A DNA stretch of 64,000 bases from Brucella anthropi ATCC 49188 (GTDB lineage: Bacteria; Pseudomonadota; Alphaproteobacteria; Rhizobiales; Rhizobiaceae): contig NC_009667.1 in NCBI RefSeq assembly GCF_000017405.1, forward strand, positions 2,528,001-2,592,000. The letters are read 5' to 3'. Below the pieces are notes generated by a model. It was not told the origin of the DNA and searched no databases. It saw only the letters and a program-made list of their open reading frames with translations. Positions 56,087-64,000 of the stretch are shown here, piece by piece (within the stretch, counting starts at the first letter, position 1; each line of letters begins with the position of its first letter). The translations under genes were made by a program, and so were the position numbers.

Positions 56087-56884
56087 ATGAAATATTTGAA
56101 AACAGCAGCGCTCACACCATCAATAATCGCGATGGCGCTCTCGTTAGGAGCAGGCATTGCCCATGGCGAAGAGCCCTTGAAGCTCATCATTGGCACCGAA
56201 GGTGCCAATCCACCGATGAATTATCAATTGGCAGATGGAACGCTTGCCGGTTTCGAGGTTGAAATCGCCAAGGCGCTCTGCGATCAGATGAAGGCGCAAT
56301 GTGAAATTGTCGCTCAGGATTGGGATGGTGCTATCCCTGCTATCCAATCCGGAAAGTTTGATGCGTTTATCGCTTCCATGTCGATAACCGAGGAACGCAA
56401 GAAGCAGGTTGATTTCTCCAATAAGTACTTCAACCCTCCTCCGGGAATGGTGGCATTGAAGGATTCTGACATCAAGGGCGTCACCAAGGACGACCTTGCT
56501 GGCAAGACTGTCGGTGTGCAAGGCTCAACGACCCATGCGAACTATGCAGAGGCTTACTTTACAGACAGCACAGTAAAAGCCTATCCGACCTCTCAGGAAT
56601 TCAAGCTAGACCTGGTGAACGGTCGTCTTGATGCCATTAATGATGACAGCGTGTCGCTGGCAGAGTGGCTCAAAACACCCGAGGGCGCATGCTGCAAGAT
56701 GATCGGCACCTATCCGCCGGTGGCACAATATCATGGCGCCGGTGTTGGAGCTGCTATCAAAAAAGGACGCCCGGAACTGGTTTCAAAGTTCAACGAAGCG
56801 ATCAAGGAAATCCGGATCAACGGAAAATATAAGGAAATCAACGATAAGTACTTTGATTTCGATGCTTTCGGATATGACGGCTAG
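56087..56884 (+). CDS. Amino-acid ABC transporter substrate-binding protein (orphan)
   Basis: A 265-residue periplasmic binding protein of family 3 (polar amino acids). A signal peptide ends AGIAHG. LKLIIGTEGANPPMNYQLAD, GFEVEIAKALCDQMKAQCEI, WDGAIPAIQSGKFDAFIASM and SITEERKKQVDFS are the family blocks. GGGAGG precedes the ATG. No permease or ATPase gene follows; the next thing on the plus strand is a decayed transposase starting about 25 bases after the stop, so the rest of the transporter may have been lost. The preceding M20 gene is likely in the same operon. Confidence 0.9.
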   Translation: MKYLKTAALTPSIIAMALSLGAGIAHGEEPLKLIIGTEGANPPMNYQLADGTLAGFEVEIAKALCDQMKAQCEIVAQDWDGAIPAIQSGKFDAFIASMSITEERKKQVDFSNKYFNPPPGMVALKDSDIKGVTKDDLAGKTVGVQGSTTHANYAEAYFTDSTVKAYPTSQEFKLDLVNGRLDAINDDSVSLAEWLKTPEGACCKMIGTYPPVAQYHGAGVGAAIKKGRPELVSKFNEAIKEIRINGKYKEINDKYFDFDAFGYDG

Positions 56885-56908
56885 TTCAGCTTCGGAGGTC
56901 GGAGAAGC

Positions 56909-57090
56909 ACCATCAAGTCTGACTTGAGCGCGGATATCTGCATGCTTACAAGACCGTGTGCGAGGCTCGCGCTGACATCGGCCGGTATCTGAACTTTTAC
57001 AATAGCCGATGCCCACATTCATCGCCTGACCGGCAGACGCCGGATCAGGCTTACTTCAATGCACTGACACCAATGATGGTGGCGGCATAA
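56909..57090 (+). pseudogene. Remnant of an IS3-type transposase (OrfB C-terminus)
   Basis: Only the last part of an integrase-type transposase remains. From about 56930 one frame reads YLHAYKTVCEARADIGRYLN then FYNSRCPHSSPDRQTPDQAY and ends at a TAA at 57088-57090, which is the typical C-terminus of IS3-family OrfB. Upstream, ACCATCAAG at 56909 continues in another frame with an in-frame stop, so a frameshift breaks it. The sequence to about 57150 looks like the outer end of the element. The catalytic residues of the DDE core are missing, so it cannot transpose. Confidence 0.75.
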
Positions 57091-57151
57091 TCGGGGCGGA
57101 AATCCACTTATCGAAACGCCCGAAACTGTTCAGACAAACCGAGCCACTTCT

Positions 57152-57370
57152 GTGCGGAAAATTGTTGGCGATAATCTTACCTGGATACGAATAGAAAAAG
57201 GCCTGACACAGGAACAAGTGGCGGAGGGTTCGGGCTTCAGCCAGCAGTATTTGAGTAGCCTTGAACGGGGACAGTACAACCCAACAATCATAACGATATA
57301 CGAACTGTCATTGGCGCTTGAAACAACCTATTTCAGCCTAATTTTGCCGGAGGATACCCGAGGCAGGTAA
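57152..57370 (+). CDS. XRE-family helix-turn-helix regulator
   Basis: A 72-residue protein that is nearly all one HTH domain: NLTWIRIEKGLTQEQVAEGS, GFSQQYLSSLERGQYNPTII and TIYELSLALETTYFSLILPE. It resembles Cro/CI-type regulators common near mobile elements in Rhizobiales. It begins with a GTG directly at the end of the IS remnant, without a clear ribosome site, so the original N-terminus or promoter may have been replaced by the insertion. A target gene cannot be named. Confidence 0.75.
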   Translation: MRKIVGDNLTWIRIEKGLTQEQVAEGSGFSQQYLSSLERGQYNPTIITIYELSLALETTYFSLILPEDTRGR

Positions 57371-57789
57371 TCTCGTCGAAGGTCTATATTCTTCCCCTGA
57401 ACGCAGCTTCGGTAACCTCAAAGCTGCCGAACCGCTTTGCGCCCTCATATCGGTCATTGGATTGAACTTCACGAAGTCCTGAAAGGTGGCGGTCCGCTTA
57501 CGATTTCGTTTTGTAAGCAAGTACAGTTTTTAGTTTTTGTAACAGTCCATCACAGTCGAAGAAGCGTCTACTGAGGGGCAAGGAGGGGCCGGCCATCTAC
57601 CCATTCCAGTCGTTAAAGGCCGAAGATTGCCGATTGGCAATTATATAATGAGGATGGCAGTGCGAGGTGGAAGCCATTCATTCTGTGAACTAAACTAGTT
57701 GCGTCCCGCGCGTTTCGACACAATGCAAAGTCGAGAAAATTGTCGAATAATTCTATTGAGCCATGGTGGTCAGCGATAAAAGCAGCGCA
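57371..57789. other. Intergenic region between XRE gene and sugar operon
   Basis: About 420 bases in which I see no convincing gene. A 60-codon minus ORF at 57338-57520 with a repetitive basic start has no family match that I recognise. The right end leads into the promoter of the MFS operon. Confidence 0.4.
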
Positions 57790-57817
57790 TTGACTCCTCT
57801 TAAAAACTGGCTATAAC
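57790..57817 (+). promoter_or_regulatory. Predicted promoter of the MFS-kinase-GlpD-AGPS operon
   Basis: TTGACT (57790-57795) and TATAAC (57812-57817) are separated by 16 bases, each one mismatch from the consensus. Transcription should start near 57824, giving a leader of about 100 bases that holds the alternative hairpins. Confidence 0.55.
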
Positions 57818-57839
57818 CATAAATGCAGACTGAAGATTT

Positions 57840-57904
57840 AAGACCATCTGCAAGGATGGTCTTATTGCGTCTGGAATCCGGATAAGTCCTCTTGCAGATG
57901 TCTT
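57840..57904 (+). promoter_or_regulatory. Leader with two mutually exclusive RNA folds
   Basis: AAGACCATC (57840-57848) pairs with GATGGTCTT (57855-57863) over a 6-base loop. The same strand segment CATCTGCAAG (57845-57854) is also the perfect complement of CTTGCAGATG (57891-57900), and with a one-base bulge the pairing extends to AAGA/TCTT. The two folds share bases and cannot coexist. A GGGAGG ribosome site (57913-57918) lies about 10 bases after the second arm. Such a switch could control read-through or translation; no ligand is apparent. Confidence 0.5.
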
Positions 57905-57927
57905 AACGACGTTGGGAGGACGCCGTA

Positions 57928-59343
57928 ATGCACGGAAGCAAGATAGCCCTGAGGGGCGTACCGGATATTATTTCCTACATTGATGCGAATGACGGTATTC
58001 GAGGTCGCGCCGGTATCATCTGGTGGCTTGCCCTCGGCGGCCTGTTTCTTGATGCCTTCGCCAATTCGGCGCTGAGCGCAGGGCTTGGGCCTATGACACG
58101 GGATCTGGGGCTGGATGCGGCGCAGGTTGCGCTTATGACGTCTTTCGCCTCGTGGGTATCGATCGCATTCAATCCAATCGGCGGCTGGATCGCCGACCGC
58201 TGGGGCCGTATGCGCCCGCTGATCTTCGCAAAGCTCATTGCGCTCATCGGTGCAGTGCTGGTGATGACGGCCCACTCCTATGAAGTCATCCTCATGGGGC
58301 GTTTCTTCGTGGGCGCTGCCTACGGTATCGATTTTGCTATCGCCATGGCCGTACTTGCCGAGTTTACGCCTGCGCGCCTGCGCAGCCGCCTCAATACGTG
58401 GCAGGGCATCTGGTACACCGCCGTTTGTACAAACGTGCTTCTGGCCATGCTGTTCTACAGCTGGGATGTGGGTGACTCGATCTGGCGCTATTCTGTTGCC
58501 GCAACGGGTGTGTTCGCCTTCGCCATCATGATTCTTCAGGCGGTATTCATGGTTGAAAGCCCGATCTGGCTCGCCCGCAAAGAGCGGCTGGAGGACGCTG
58601 CCCGTGCGATGACCCGCATCTATCACCGCGATTTTGTTGCCGCCCTGCCTGAAGACCGTTTGCCGGTTCTCAACCAGGCCCGTCGCGGCATCGCCAATGT
58701 TGCCCTGATTTTCCGTGGCATCTATCTGCCGCGCACGATTCTTGCTGCAACCGTCCAGATCGGACAGTCGATCCAGTATTTTGCCGTGGGCTGGTATCTG
58801 CCGCTTATCAGTGCGGCGCTGTTCGGCAAGGACTTCCTCTACGCCATGATGGGCACGCTGGTGTTCAACGTGTTTGGCATCATCGGTGGCTTCTCTTCGC
58901 CAGTCATCGGACGCGTACTCGGCTTGCGCAAGGCTTCCGCCATCGGCTTCGGTGCAGTCTTTGTCATGCTGCTGATCATGGGCCTGTTCCATGACACCAT
59001 GCCGACCTGGCTTGCGGTGATCGTGCCGTCGCTGTTCATCCTGTTCCATTCCGGCGGTCCCGGTGCGAACGGCAAGAGCCTGTCGTCACTCTCGTTCCGC
59101 AGCGAACTGCGTGCTGGCGCCAACGGTGTCATCGGTGCGCTCGGCGCCATGGGTGCGGCTCTTGGCCTGCTGGTCTTTCCGATCTTCCGAGAGACCTACG
59201 GTCTCGGCACGACATTCCTGATCCTGTCGGTCGTTCCACTGATTGCCTGCATCATCTGCTCGATCATTCAGTGGGATCCGACACGCACCAAGATCAGCCC
59301 GGATGACGAGCCGAATGCGCCGCAGTTCGAAGGTGACCGGTAA
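57928..59343 (+). CDS. MFS transporter (sugar-porter-like)
   Basis: A 471-residue permease with about 12 helices, first gene of the operon. NPIGGWIADRWGRMRPLIFA carries the loop 2-3 motif, and GRFFVGAAYGIDFAIAMAVL, AEFTPARLRSRLNTWQG (helix 4-5) are typical of the sugar-porter branch. It should drive proton-linked uptake of a polar substrate. GGGAGG is 9 bases before the ATG. The kinase GTG follows 14 bases after the stop. The substrate is unknown but is probably the compound that the next three enzymes consume. Confidence 0.9.
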   Translation: MHGSKIALRGVPDIISYIDANDGIRGRAGIIWWLALGGLFLDAFANSALSAGLGPMTRDLGLDAAQVALMTSFASWVSIAFNPIGGWIADRWGRMRPLIFAKLIALIGAVLVMTAHSYEVILMGRFFVGAAYGIDFAIAMAVLAEFTPARLRSRLNTWQGIWYTAVCTNVLLAMLFYSWDVGDSIWRYSVAATGVFAFAIMILQAVFMVESPIWLARKERLEDAARAMTRIYHRDFVAALPEDRLPVLNQARRGIANVALIFRGIYLPRTILAATVQIGQSIQYFAVGWYLPLISAALFGKDFLYAMMGTLVFNVFGIIGGFSSPVIGRVLGLRKASAIGFGAVFVMLLIMGLFHDTMPTWLAVIVPSLFILFHSGGPGANGKSLSSLSFRSELRAGANGVIGALGAMGAALGLLVFPIFRETYGLGTTFLILSVVPLIACIICSIIQWDPTRTKISPDDEPNAPQFEGDR

Positions 59344-59357
59344 TAACGGAGGATAAT

Positions 59358-60881
59358 GTGAACGGACGCAGACAGGCCATTCTGGCAATCGATGAAGGAA
59401 CGTCCGGAACCAGGGCCGCGCTTGTCGCGGCCGACGGTTCGGTCTCCGCCGTCAATTACACGACGCTTACCGTATCTTCGCCGCGTCATAACGTGGTGGA
59501 ACAGGACGCCGATGTTCTTTTGCAAAAGACCATCGAAGTATGCGGCAAGACGATTGCCGCAGCGCGGGATGTGGGCGTAGAGATCGCCGCAATGGCAATT
59601 GCCACGCAACGCGCAACCGGTGTTCTGTGGGATACGGAAACCGGCCGCGCGCTGGTTCCGGCCATGGTGTGGCAGGATTCGCGCTATGCCGAAGAGCTGA
59701 AGCCGCTCGGCGCCATATGGGACGCGAAACTCGTGTCGCTTGCCGGGCGTCCGGTTGGCGGACGGGCGATCTATCTGTGGGCGGCGCGCCATATGCAGGA
59801 AACACCTGCTGTGCGCGAGGCGTGGAAAGCGAAAAGACTTGCCTTTGGCACGGTCGACAGCTGGCTGCTGTGGAACCTGTCCGAAGAACGCAAAGCCGTC
59901 ACGACGCCGACCAATGCGACCTCTGCCGGTGCCTATATTCTTGGTGAACATCGCTATTTCACCGATTGGGTGGAAGCGCAGGATTTTCCGCTGGAACTGT
60001 TGCCCGAGCTGAAACAGGACGCCGATGATTTCGGTTTTACGCGGCAGGACATTCTGGGTATCCGCGTGCCGATCAAGGCGTCCTGCGGTGATCAGCTCGG
60101 CGGCCTGGTCGGCCTTGGCTGTCACGATGCGGGTCAGGCCATGTGCGTGCATGGCACGGGAAGCTTCGTCGATCTGGTGATTGGAAAGCAGACGCCGAAA
60201 AATCCCGGCCTCTACGAGGCAACTTTCACCATGACGGCCTGGCGGAGCGAGAACCTCTCGCATTTCGCGGTCGAGACCTATGCCGCCACAACCGGCTCAG
60301 CGCTCAACTGGCTCTGCAATGAAATGCGCTGGTTCGAGAATGCCAGGGAAATCAGCGAACTGGCTGCGACAGTACCGTCTTCCAACGGCCTTTTCTTCAT
60401 GCCGACCCTGACGGGTTTGCGCCAGCCGAACATCGTACCGGATGGCCGGGCATCGCTGACCGGGCTTTCGATGGCCCACAGCCGGGCGCATCTTGCTCAT
60501 GCCATTCTGGAGGGCATTGCCCATTCGGTTGTTTCCTGCGCAGAGGCAAGCTCTGAAGTGGCTGGCGTTCCGGTGCGGGAAGTGGTGGCAGGCGGGGGGC
60601 TTTCGTCCAGCGATACGCTGCTTCAGCTGCAGGCTGATCTCAGCGGTGCTCCTGTGCGGCGCATGGCGGATCAGGATCGCGCGAGCCTGCGGGGCACCGC
60701 GTTTCTGGCAGGCAGCGACGGATTGCTCTGGAGTGACCTTGCGGAAGCGCGCGCCACGCTGCCCGAAGGCAATCTCTTCATCCCCAAGACCAGCGAAGCG
60801 GAAAGACAAGACCGTAGAGCGCGATGGCACTCCCTCACGGATGAGGAAGTCGCACGCGTTCAGTCGGGTCACTATCATTAA
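59358..60881 (+). CDS. FGGY family carbohydrate/polyol kinase
   Basis: A 507-residue kinase of the FGGY family that phosphorylates a sugar, polyol or glycerol-like hydroxyl group using ATP. AIDEGTSGTRAALVAADGS is the N-terminal phosphate-binding motif; IKASCGDQLGGLVGLGC holds the catalytic aspartate in GDQ (about residue 244); VCVHGTGSFVDLVIG-type and VREVVAGGGLSSSDTLLQLQ are the ATP-domain motifs. The sequence is close enough to glycerol kinase in layout to suspect a glycerol-like substrate. The GTG start has GGAGG 6 bases upstream. The GlpD-like gene follows 12 bases later. Confidence 0.9.
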   Translation: MNGRRQAILAIDEGTSGTRAALVAADGSVSAVNYTTLTVSSPRHNVVEQDADVLLQKTIEVCGKTIAAARDVGVEIAAMAIATQRATGVLWDTETGRALVPAMVWQDSRYAEELKPLGAIWDAKLVSLAGRPVGGRAIYLWAARHMQETPAVREAWKAKRLAFGTVDSWLLWNLSEERKAVTTPTNATSAGAYILGEHRYFTDWVEAQDFPLELLPELKQDADDFGFTRQDILGIRVPIKASCGDQLGGLVGLGCHDAGQAMCVHGTGSFVDLVIGKQTPKNPGLYEATFTMTAWRSENLSHFAVETYAATTGSALNWLCNEMRWFENAREISELAATVPSSNGLFFMPTLTGLRQPNIVPDGRASLTGLSMAHSRAHLAHAILEGIAHSVVSCAEASSEVAGVPVREVVAGGGLSSSDTLLQLQADLSGAPVRRMADQDRASLRGTAFLAGSDGLLWSDLAEARATLPEGNLFIPKTSEAERQDRRARWHSLTDEEVARVQSGHYH

Positions 60882-60893
60882 ACAGGAGTTGAA

Positions 60894-62573
60894 ATGCTGA
60901 ATCTGCGCTCCCGGCGCGCGGACAAGGATCGCGCCCGGATGATCCGCACCGAGCCGCTGAGGTTGAACCGGTCGGAACAGGAAGACCGTCTTGCCACTGA
61001 AACTTACGACATTCTGATCGTTGGCGGTGGGGTGACCGGTGCTTACTGCGCCTTTGACGCAAGTCTGCGCGGCTTTCGTGTTGCGCTGGTCGAGAAGGAT
61101 GATTTTGCATCCGGTACGTCGTCCAAATCCTCCAAGATGGTGCATGGTGGCCTGCGCTATATCGAGCAGGGCAATCTCGGTCTGGTGCGTCACTCGCTGC
61201 TGGAGCGTCAGCGCCTGCGCCGCAATGCCAGCCATCTGGTGCAGCGCCTGCCTTTCCTGTTCCCCATTCTGGAACGGGATGGCGTGTTCGATTCCCGCTT
61301 CGCCAAGGCATTCGAAGGCCTGCTCTGGACATATGATCTGGCCGGCGGCTGGCGCGAGGGCATCCTGCATCAGAAGCTGACTGCGGCGGAAGTGCTGGCG
61401 CATTGCCCGACCTTCAAGGACGAATATCTGCGTGGCGGCCTCATGTATTTTGATGCCCGCGTCGATGATGCGCGCCTGACACTGGCGCTTGCCCGTTCCG
61501 CCGGCTTTTATGGGGCCACGGTCCTCAACCATTCGAAGGTAGCAGAGATTACCCGTAGCTCGGGTCGGGTCGACGGCGCTATTGTTCAGACTGTCGAGGG
61601 TAAGGAAATCCAGGTGCGCGCCAAGACCGTCATCATGGCGACAGGCGTGTGGCTGCGCGACTGGATGGGACTCGGCAAGGACGGCGAAAAGCCGTTGCAT
61701 GTGCGTCCGGCCAAAGGTGTTCACGTCGCGATCCCCTGGTTGAAAATTCGCAACGACTGCACCGTGACGGTGCCCGTGCCTGGCCGCAGCCGTCGCGCGA
61801 CCATCACGCGCTGGGGCAACGTCTCCTATCTTGGCACGACCGATGAGGACTATCAGGGCGATCTCGATGATGTGCATTGCACGCGTCGCGAGCTCGATTT
61901 TCTGATCGAGGGCGCGTGCAGCGCGCTCAATATCGACCTGACGCCGGATGATGTCGTCGGCAGCATTGCCGGGTGCCGTCCGCTGGTAGCCGCTTCGTCT
62001 GGTGGTAGCACCATGGACGTCAAACGCGATCATTCCGTGCATGTTGCACCAGACGGCCTCGTCACAATTGTGGGGGGCAAGCTGACGACTTCGCGTCATA
62101 TGGCCGAACAGACGGTGGATGCTGCTGCAAAAGTTTTGGGTGATCGTCGCCGCTGCACCACGAAGAAGGCGTTTCTGCTGGGTGCAGCCGGTTATGACGC
62201 ACAGGCAATCGTGGCTTCCGGTGGCATGGAGGCGCATCTGGGCGAACGCTACGGCACGGAATCGCGCTTCGTCAGCGATCTGATGGCTGCTCGTCCTAAG
62301 CTTGCCGAACCGGTGGTGGAGGGCCTGCCCTATACTGGCGGAGAAGTCGTCTACGCTGCCCGGCATGAACTTGCCCGGACCATCGATGACGTGCTGTCGC
62401 GTCGTATGCGTGCCCGCCTGATGGCGCGCGATGCCTCCGCCCGTGCCGCCGCAAAGGTTGGCGCCTTGCTGGGTGAAGAGCTTGGTCTTCCCCAGGCCGA
62501 AATCGACCGTCAGGTCGCCGCCTATGTGGCCGCGACCGAAAAAGAAAAATCCATTCTCACAGGAGCGAACTGA
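60894..62573 (+). CDS. GlpD-like FAD-dependent glycerol-3-phosphate dehydrogenase
   Basis: A 559-residue flavoenzyme related to aerobic glycerol-3-phosphate dehydrogenase, which oxidises sn-glycerol 3-phosphate to dihydroxyacetone phosphate and feeds electrons to quinone. YDILIVGGGVTGAYCAFDAS is the FAD-binding Rossmann motif, SGTSSKSSKMVHGGLRYIEQ is the GlpD signature, and YLGTTDEDYQGDLDDV and VTIVGGKLTTSRHMAEQ follow. A 40-residue polar N-terminal extension is unusual. AGGAG precedes the ATG. It stands between the kinase and the AGPS-like gene with short gaps, so it probably acts on the kinase product. Confidence 0.9.
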   Translation: MLNLRSRRADKDRARMIRTEPLRLNRSEQEDRLATETYDILIVGGGVTGAYCAFDASLRGFRVALVEKDDFASGTSSKSSKMVHGGLRYIEQGNLGLVRHSLLERQRLRRNASHLVQRLPFLFPILERDGVFDSRFAKAFEGLLWTYDLAGGWREGILHQKLTAAEVLAHCPTFKDEYLRGGLMYFDARVDDARLTLALARSAGFYGATVLNHSKVAEITRSSGRVDGAIVQTVEGKEIQVRAKTVIMATGVWLRDWMGLGKDGEKPLHVRPAKGVHVAIPWLKIRNDCTVTVPVPGRSRRATITRWGNVSYLGTTDEDYQGDLDDVHCTRRELDFLIEGACSALNIDLTPDDVVGSIAGCRPLVAASSGGSTMDVKRDHSVHVAPDGLVTIVGGKLTTSRHMAEQTVDAAAKVLGDRRRCTTKKAFLLGAAGYDAQAIVASGGMEAHLGERYGTESRFVSDLMAARPKLAEPVVEGLPYTGGEVVYAARHELARTIDDVLSRRMRARLMARDASARAAAKVGALLGEELGLPQAEIDRQVAAYVAATEKEKSILTGAN

Positions 62574-62575
62574 AC

Positions 62576-64000
62576 ATGATCAGCAAGGAAGCCATCAAGC
62601 GCGGTTACAATCGCGGAAATTATGTCGTTGGTGCCCCGACCCAGCCGCATTATGCCGGCAGCATCAACGAAATCGGAACCAAGGCCGATCTGGCTCAGGA
62701 CGCCGTTTCAGTGGACGCCGCCCTTGTCGCGAAGCTGCAGGGCGTTGCTGACGAAGTTCTGACCGCGCGCGAAGATCTCGTTGTGAATACCCGCGACTGG
62801 TGGGCGCGCACGATGGTCGCGGAAACGGGCGGAAAGCCCGCAACGGTTGATGGCGTGTTCGTTCGCGTTTCGACGGTGGAGCAGGTTCAGGCTGTCATGC
62901 GCCTTGCACACGAAGCCAAGGTTCCGGTCACTGTTTCTGCAGGTCGCTCCAACGTTACGGGCGCAGCGCTGCCGCTGCGCGGCGGCATCGTGCTCGATGT
63001 CTGCAATCTCAACCGTTTTGTCAGCTTCGATGCCGACAGCCAGATCGTTGAAGTTGAAGCTGGTATGTTCGGCGATATTTTCGAGGAAATGATCCAGCGT
63101 GACTTTGGCATGACCATGGGGCATTGGCCGTCCTCGTTCGGTATTAGCACTGTGGGCGGCTGGATAGCCTGCCGCGGCGCGGGCCAGCTTTCGACGCGCT
63201 ACGGCAAGATTGAGGACATGGTCTACGGCATGGAAGTCGTGCTGGCCGATGGTTCGCTGGTGACGGTTGGAAACTATGCCCGCGCAGCAATCGGGCCCGA
63301 TTTGCAGCAGATCTTTATCGGCTCGGAAGGCACGCTCGGCATTATCGTAAAGGCACGCCTGAAACTGCATCGCCTTCCAGACTATGCGCGCGCAATCGCT
63401 TATGGGTTCAAAAGCTTTGCCATCGGTCTGGAAGCCTGCCGCCGCATCATGCAGGGCGGTGCCAATCCGGCAGCGCTGCGTCTCTACGACGAACTGGAAA
63501 GCGGCGTGCAGTTCGGTCTGCCGGAAAGCAACGTGCTGCTGATCGCCGATGAAGGCGCGAAGGAAATGGTCGATGCCGTGATGGCGATCAGCGAAAAGGT
63601 TTGCGCCGAACTCGGTGACAAGCTCGATGGCGATACGATCTTCGAAAAGTGGCTCGACACACGTTATCTGACCGGCAAGAGCGCCGAGGGCTTCAAGCGC
63701 AGCCCAGGCTTTGTTGCGGATACGCTGGAAATGACCGGCTGCTGGCGCGATCTGCCTGCGATCTATGATGAGGTGGTCGCTGCCATCAATGCAGTGCCGG
63801 GTACGCTGGCCGGTTCGGCGCACCAGTCACATGCCTATGTCGATGGCGCCTGCCTTTATTTCTCGCTGCGTGGCGACGTGGAAGTGGAAAAGCGCGCTGA
63901 ATGGTATCGTGCTGCATGGGATGCTGCCAATGCGGTTCTAATCAAGTATGGTGCAGCATTGAGCCATCACCACGGCGTTGGATTGCTCCGTGCGCCTTAC
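62576..64000 (+). CDS. Alkyl-DHAP synthase (AGPS)-like FAD-binding oxidase, cut by window edge
   Basis: The first 475 codons of a flavoprotein of the VAO/PCMH fold, open at the window end. PVTVSAGRSNVTGAALPLRG binds FAD. The segment STRYGKIEDMVYGMEVVLAD, then IGPDLQQIFIGSEGTLGIIV and PAALRLYDELESGVQFGLPE, and near the end ALSHHHGVGLLRAP, match alkyl-dihydroxyacetonephosphate synthases, including the histidine triplet of their active site. AGPS replaces the acyl group at C1 of acyl-DHAP by an alkyl ether. The start MISKEAIKRGYNRGNYVVGA has AGGAG upstream. A general FAD-linked oxidase is the alternative reading. Confidence 0.88.
   Translation, partial: MISKEAIKRGYNRGNYVVGAPTQPHYAGSINEIGTKADLAQDAVSVDAALVAKLQGVADEVLTAREDLVVNTRDWWARTMVAETGGKPATVDGVFVRVSTVEQVQAVMRLAHEAKVPVTVSAGRSNVTGAALPLRGGIVLDVCNLNRFVSFDADSQIVEVEAGMFGDIFEEMIQRDFGMTMGHWPSSFGISTVGGWIACRGAGQLSTRYGKIEDMVYGMEVVLADGSLVTVGNYARAAIGPDLQQIFIGSEGTLGIIVKARLKLHRLPDYARAIAYGFKSFAIGLEACRRIMQGGANPAALRLYDELESGVQFGLPESNVLLIADEGAKEMVDAVMAISEKVCAELGDKLDGDTIFEKWLDTRYLTGKSAEGFKRSPGFVADTLEMTGCWRDLPAIYDEVVAAINAVPGTLAGSAHQSHAYVDGACLYFSLRGDVEVEKRAEWYRAAWDAANAVLIKYGAALSHHHGVGLLRAPY

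Noticed and set aside
57338..57520. A minus ORF starting MLTKRNRKRTATFQDF
   Set aside because: The start looks vaguely like an IS OrfA, but no helix-turn-helix pattern follows and nothing ties it to the IS remnant upstream.
60297..62366. A 689-codon open frame on minus inside the kinase and GlpD-like genes
   Set aside because: It lies opposite two clear enzyme genes in a GC-rich region, where the complementary frame is often open. Its translation shows no domain.
1..64000. CRISPR array, prophage or replication origin
   Set aside because: I saw no regularly spaced repeats, no phage structural genes and no repABC or dnaA-box cluster.

Overview
The window looks like chromosome I of an alphaproteobacterium of the Brucella/Ochrobactrum group (Rhizobiales). 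The reasons are a complete 14-gene nuo (complex I) operon that runs on into birA, rnj, mce, a DUF1467 gene and proS; a NuoE with the long C-terminal extension seen in rhizobia; CTTGAC-type promoters; AGAGCG...CGCTCT palindromic repeats; and a urease locus. No species is claimed, and all coordinates were counted by hand. Layout: (1) 1-20514, almost all minus strand, is core metabolism: nuoABCDEFGHIJKLMN with a GFA-family zinc protein between nuoC and nuoD, then birA, ribonuclease J, methylmalonyl-CoA epimerase, DUF1467 and the 5' part of proS. The gap before proS contains what looks like an unannotated plus-strand small RNA with promoter, three stem-loops and terminator. (2) 20914-24427 holds a lipoprotein hydrolase, a 31-residue membrane peptide, two tRNA-Asp genes in a tandem 224-bp duplication, and a TetR regulator with an SRPBCC protein. 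(3) 24488-31097 holds a TAXI-type TRAP transporter, nhaA behind a structured leader, an ecotin-type protease inhibitor and a Tat-exported aspartoacylase-like protein. (4) 31143-36855 is an RND efflux pump (permease and adaptor), an HdeD-like membrane protein and MgtC.

(5) 37137-44290 is a split urease locus. GntP permease, HupE and ureF lie on plus; ureD-A-B-C and a urea transporter lie on minus and converge on ureF. ureE and ureG are absent here, so they must come from elsewhere if this urease matures. (6) 44516-50175 has envelope and stress genes: a second lipoprotein hydrolase, DUF1269, a basic secreted protein, a glycine-zipper lipoprotein, an AI-2E family permease, an amidohydrolase and a YgiW-like OB-fold protein. 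(7) 50347-54413 looks like surface-polysaccharide modification: an RgpF-like protein, a methyltransferase with two SAM-binding domains, and another methyltransferase. (8) 54860-57370 is a patchy segment: an M20 amidohydrolase, an ABC binding protein without its permease or ATPase, a decayed IS3-type transposase end, and an XRE regulator against the IS end.

(9) 57790-64000 is the most interesting part. A promoter and a leader with two mutually exclusive RNA folds precede an operon of an MFS transporter, an FGGY kinase, a GlpD-like FAD dehydrogenase and a flavoenzyme of the alkyl-dihydroxyacetonephosphate synthase (AGPS) family, cut by the window end. Together these could import, phosphorylate and oxidise a glycerol-like substrate and then act on a C1 substituent of the resulting dihydroxyacetone phosphate, for example in breakdown of glycerol ethers. 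That function is an inference.
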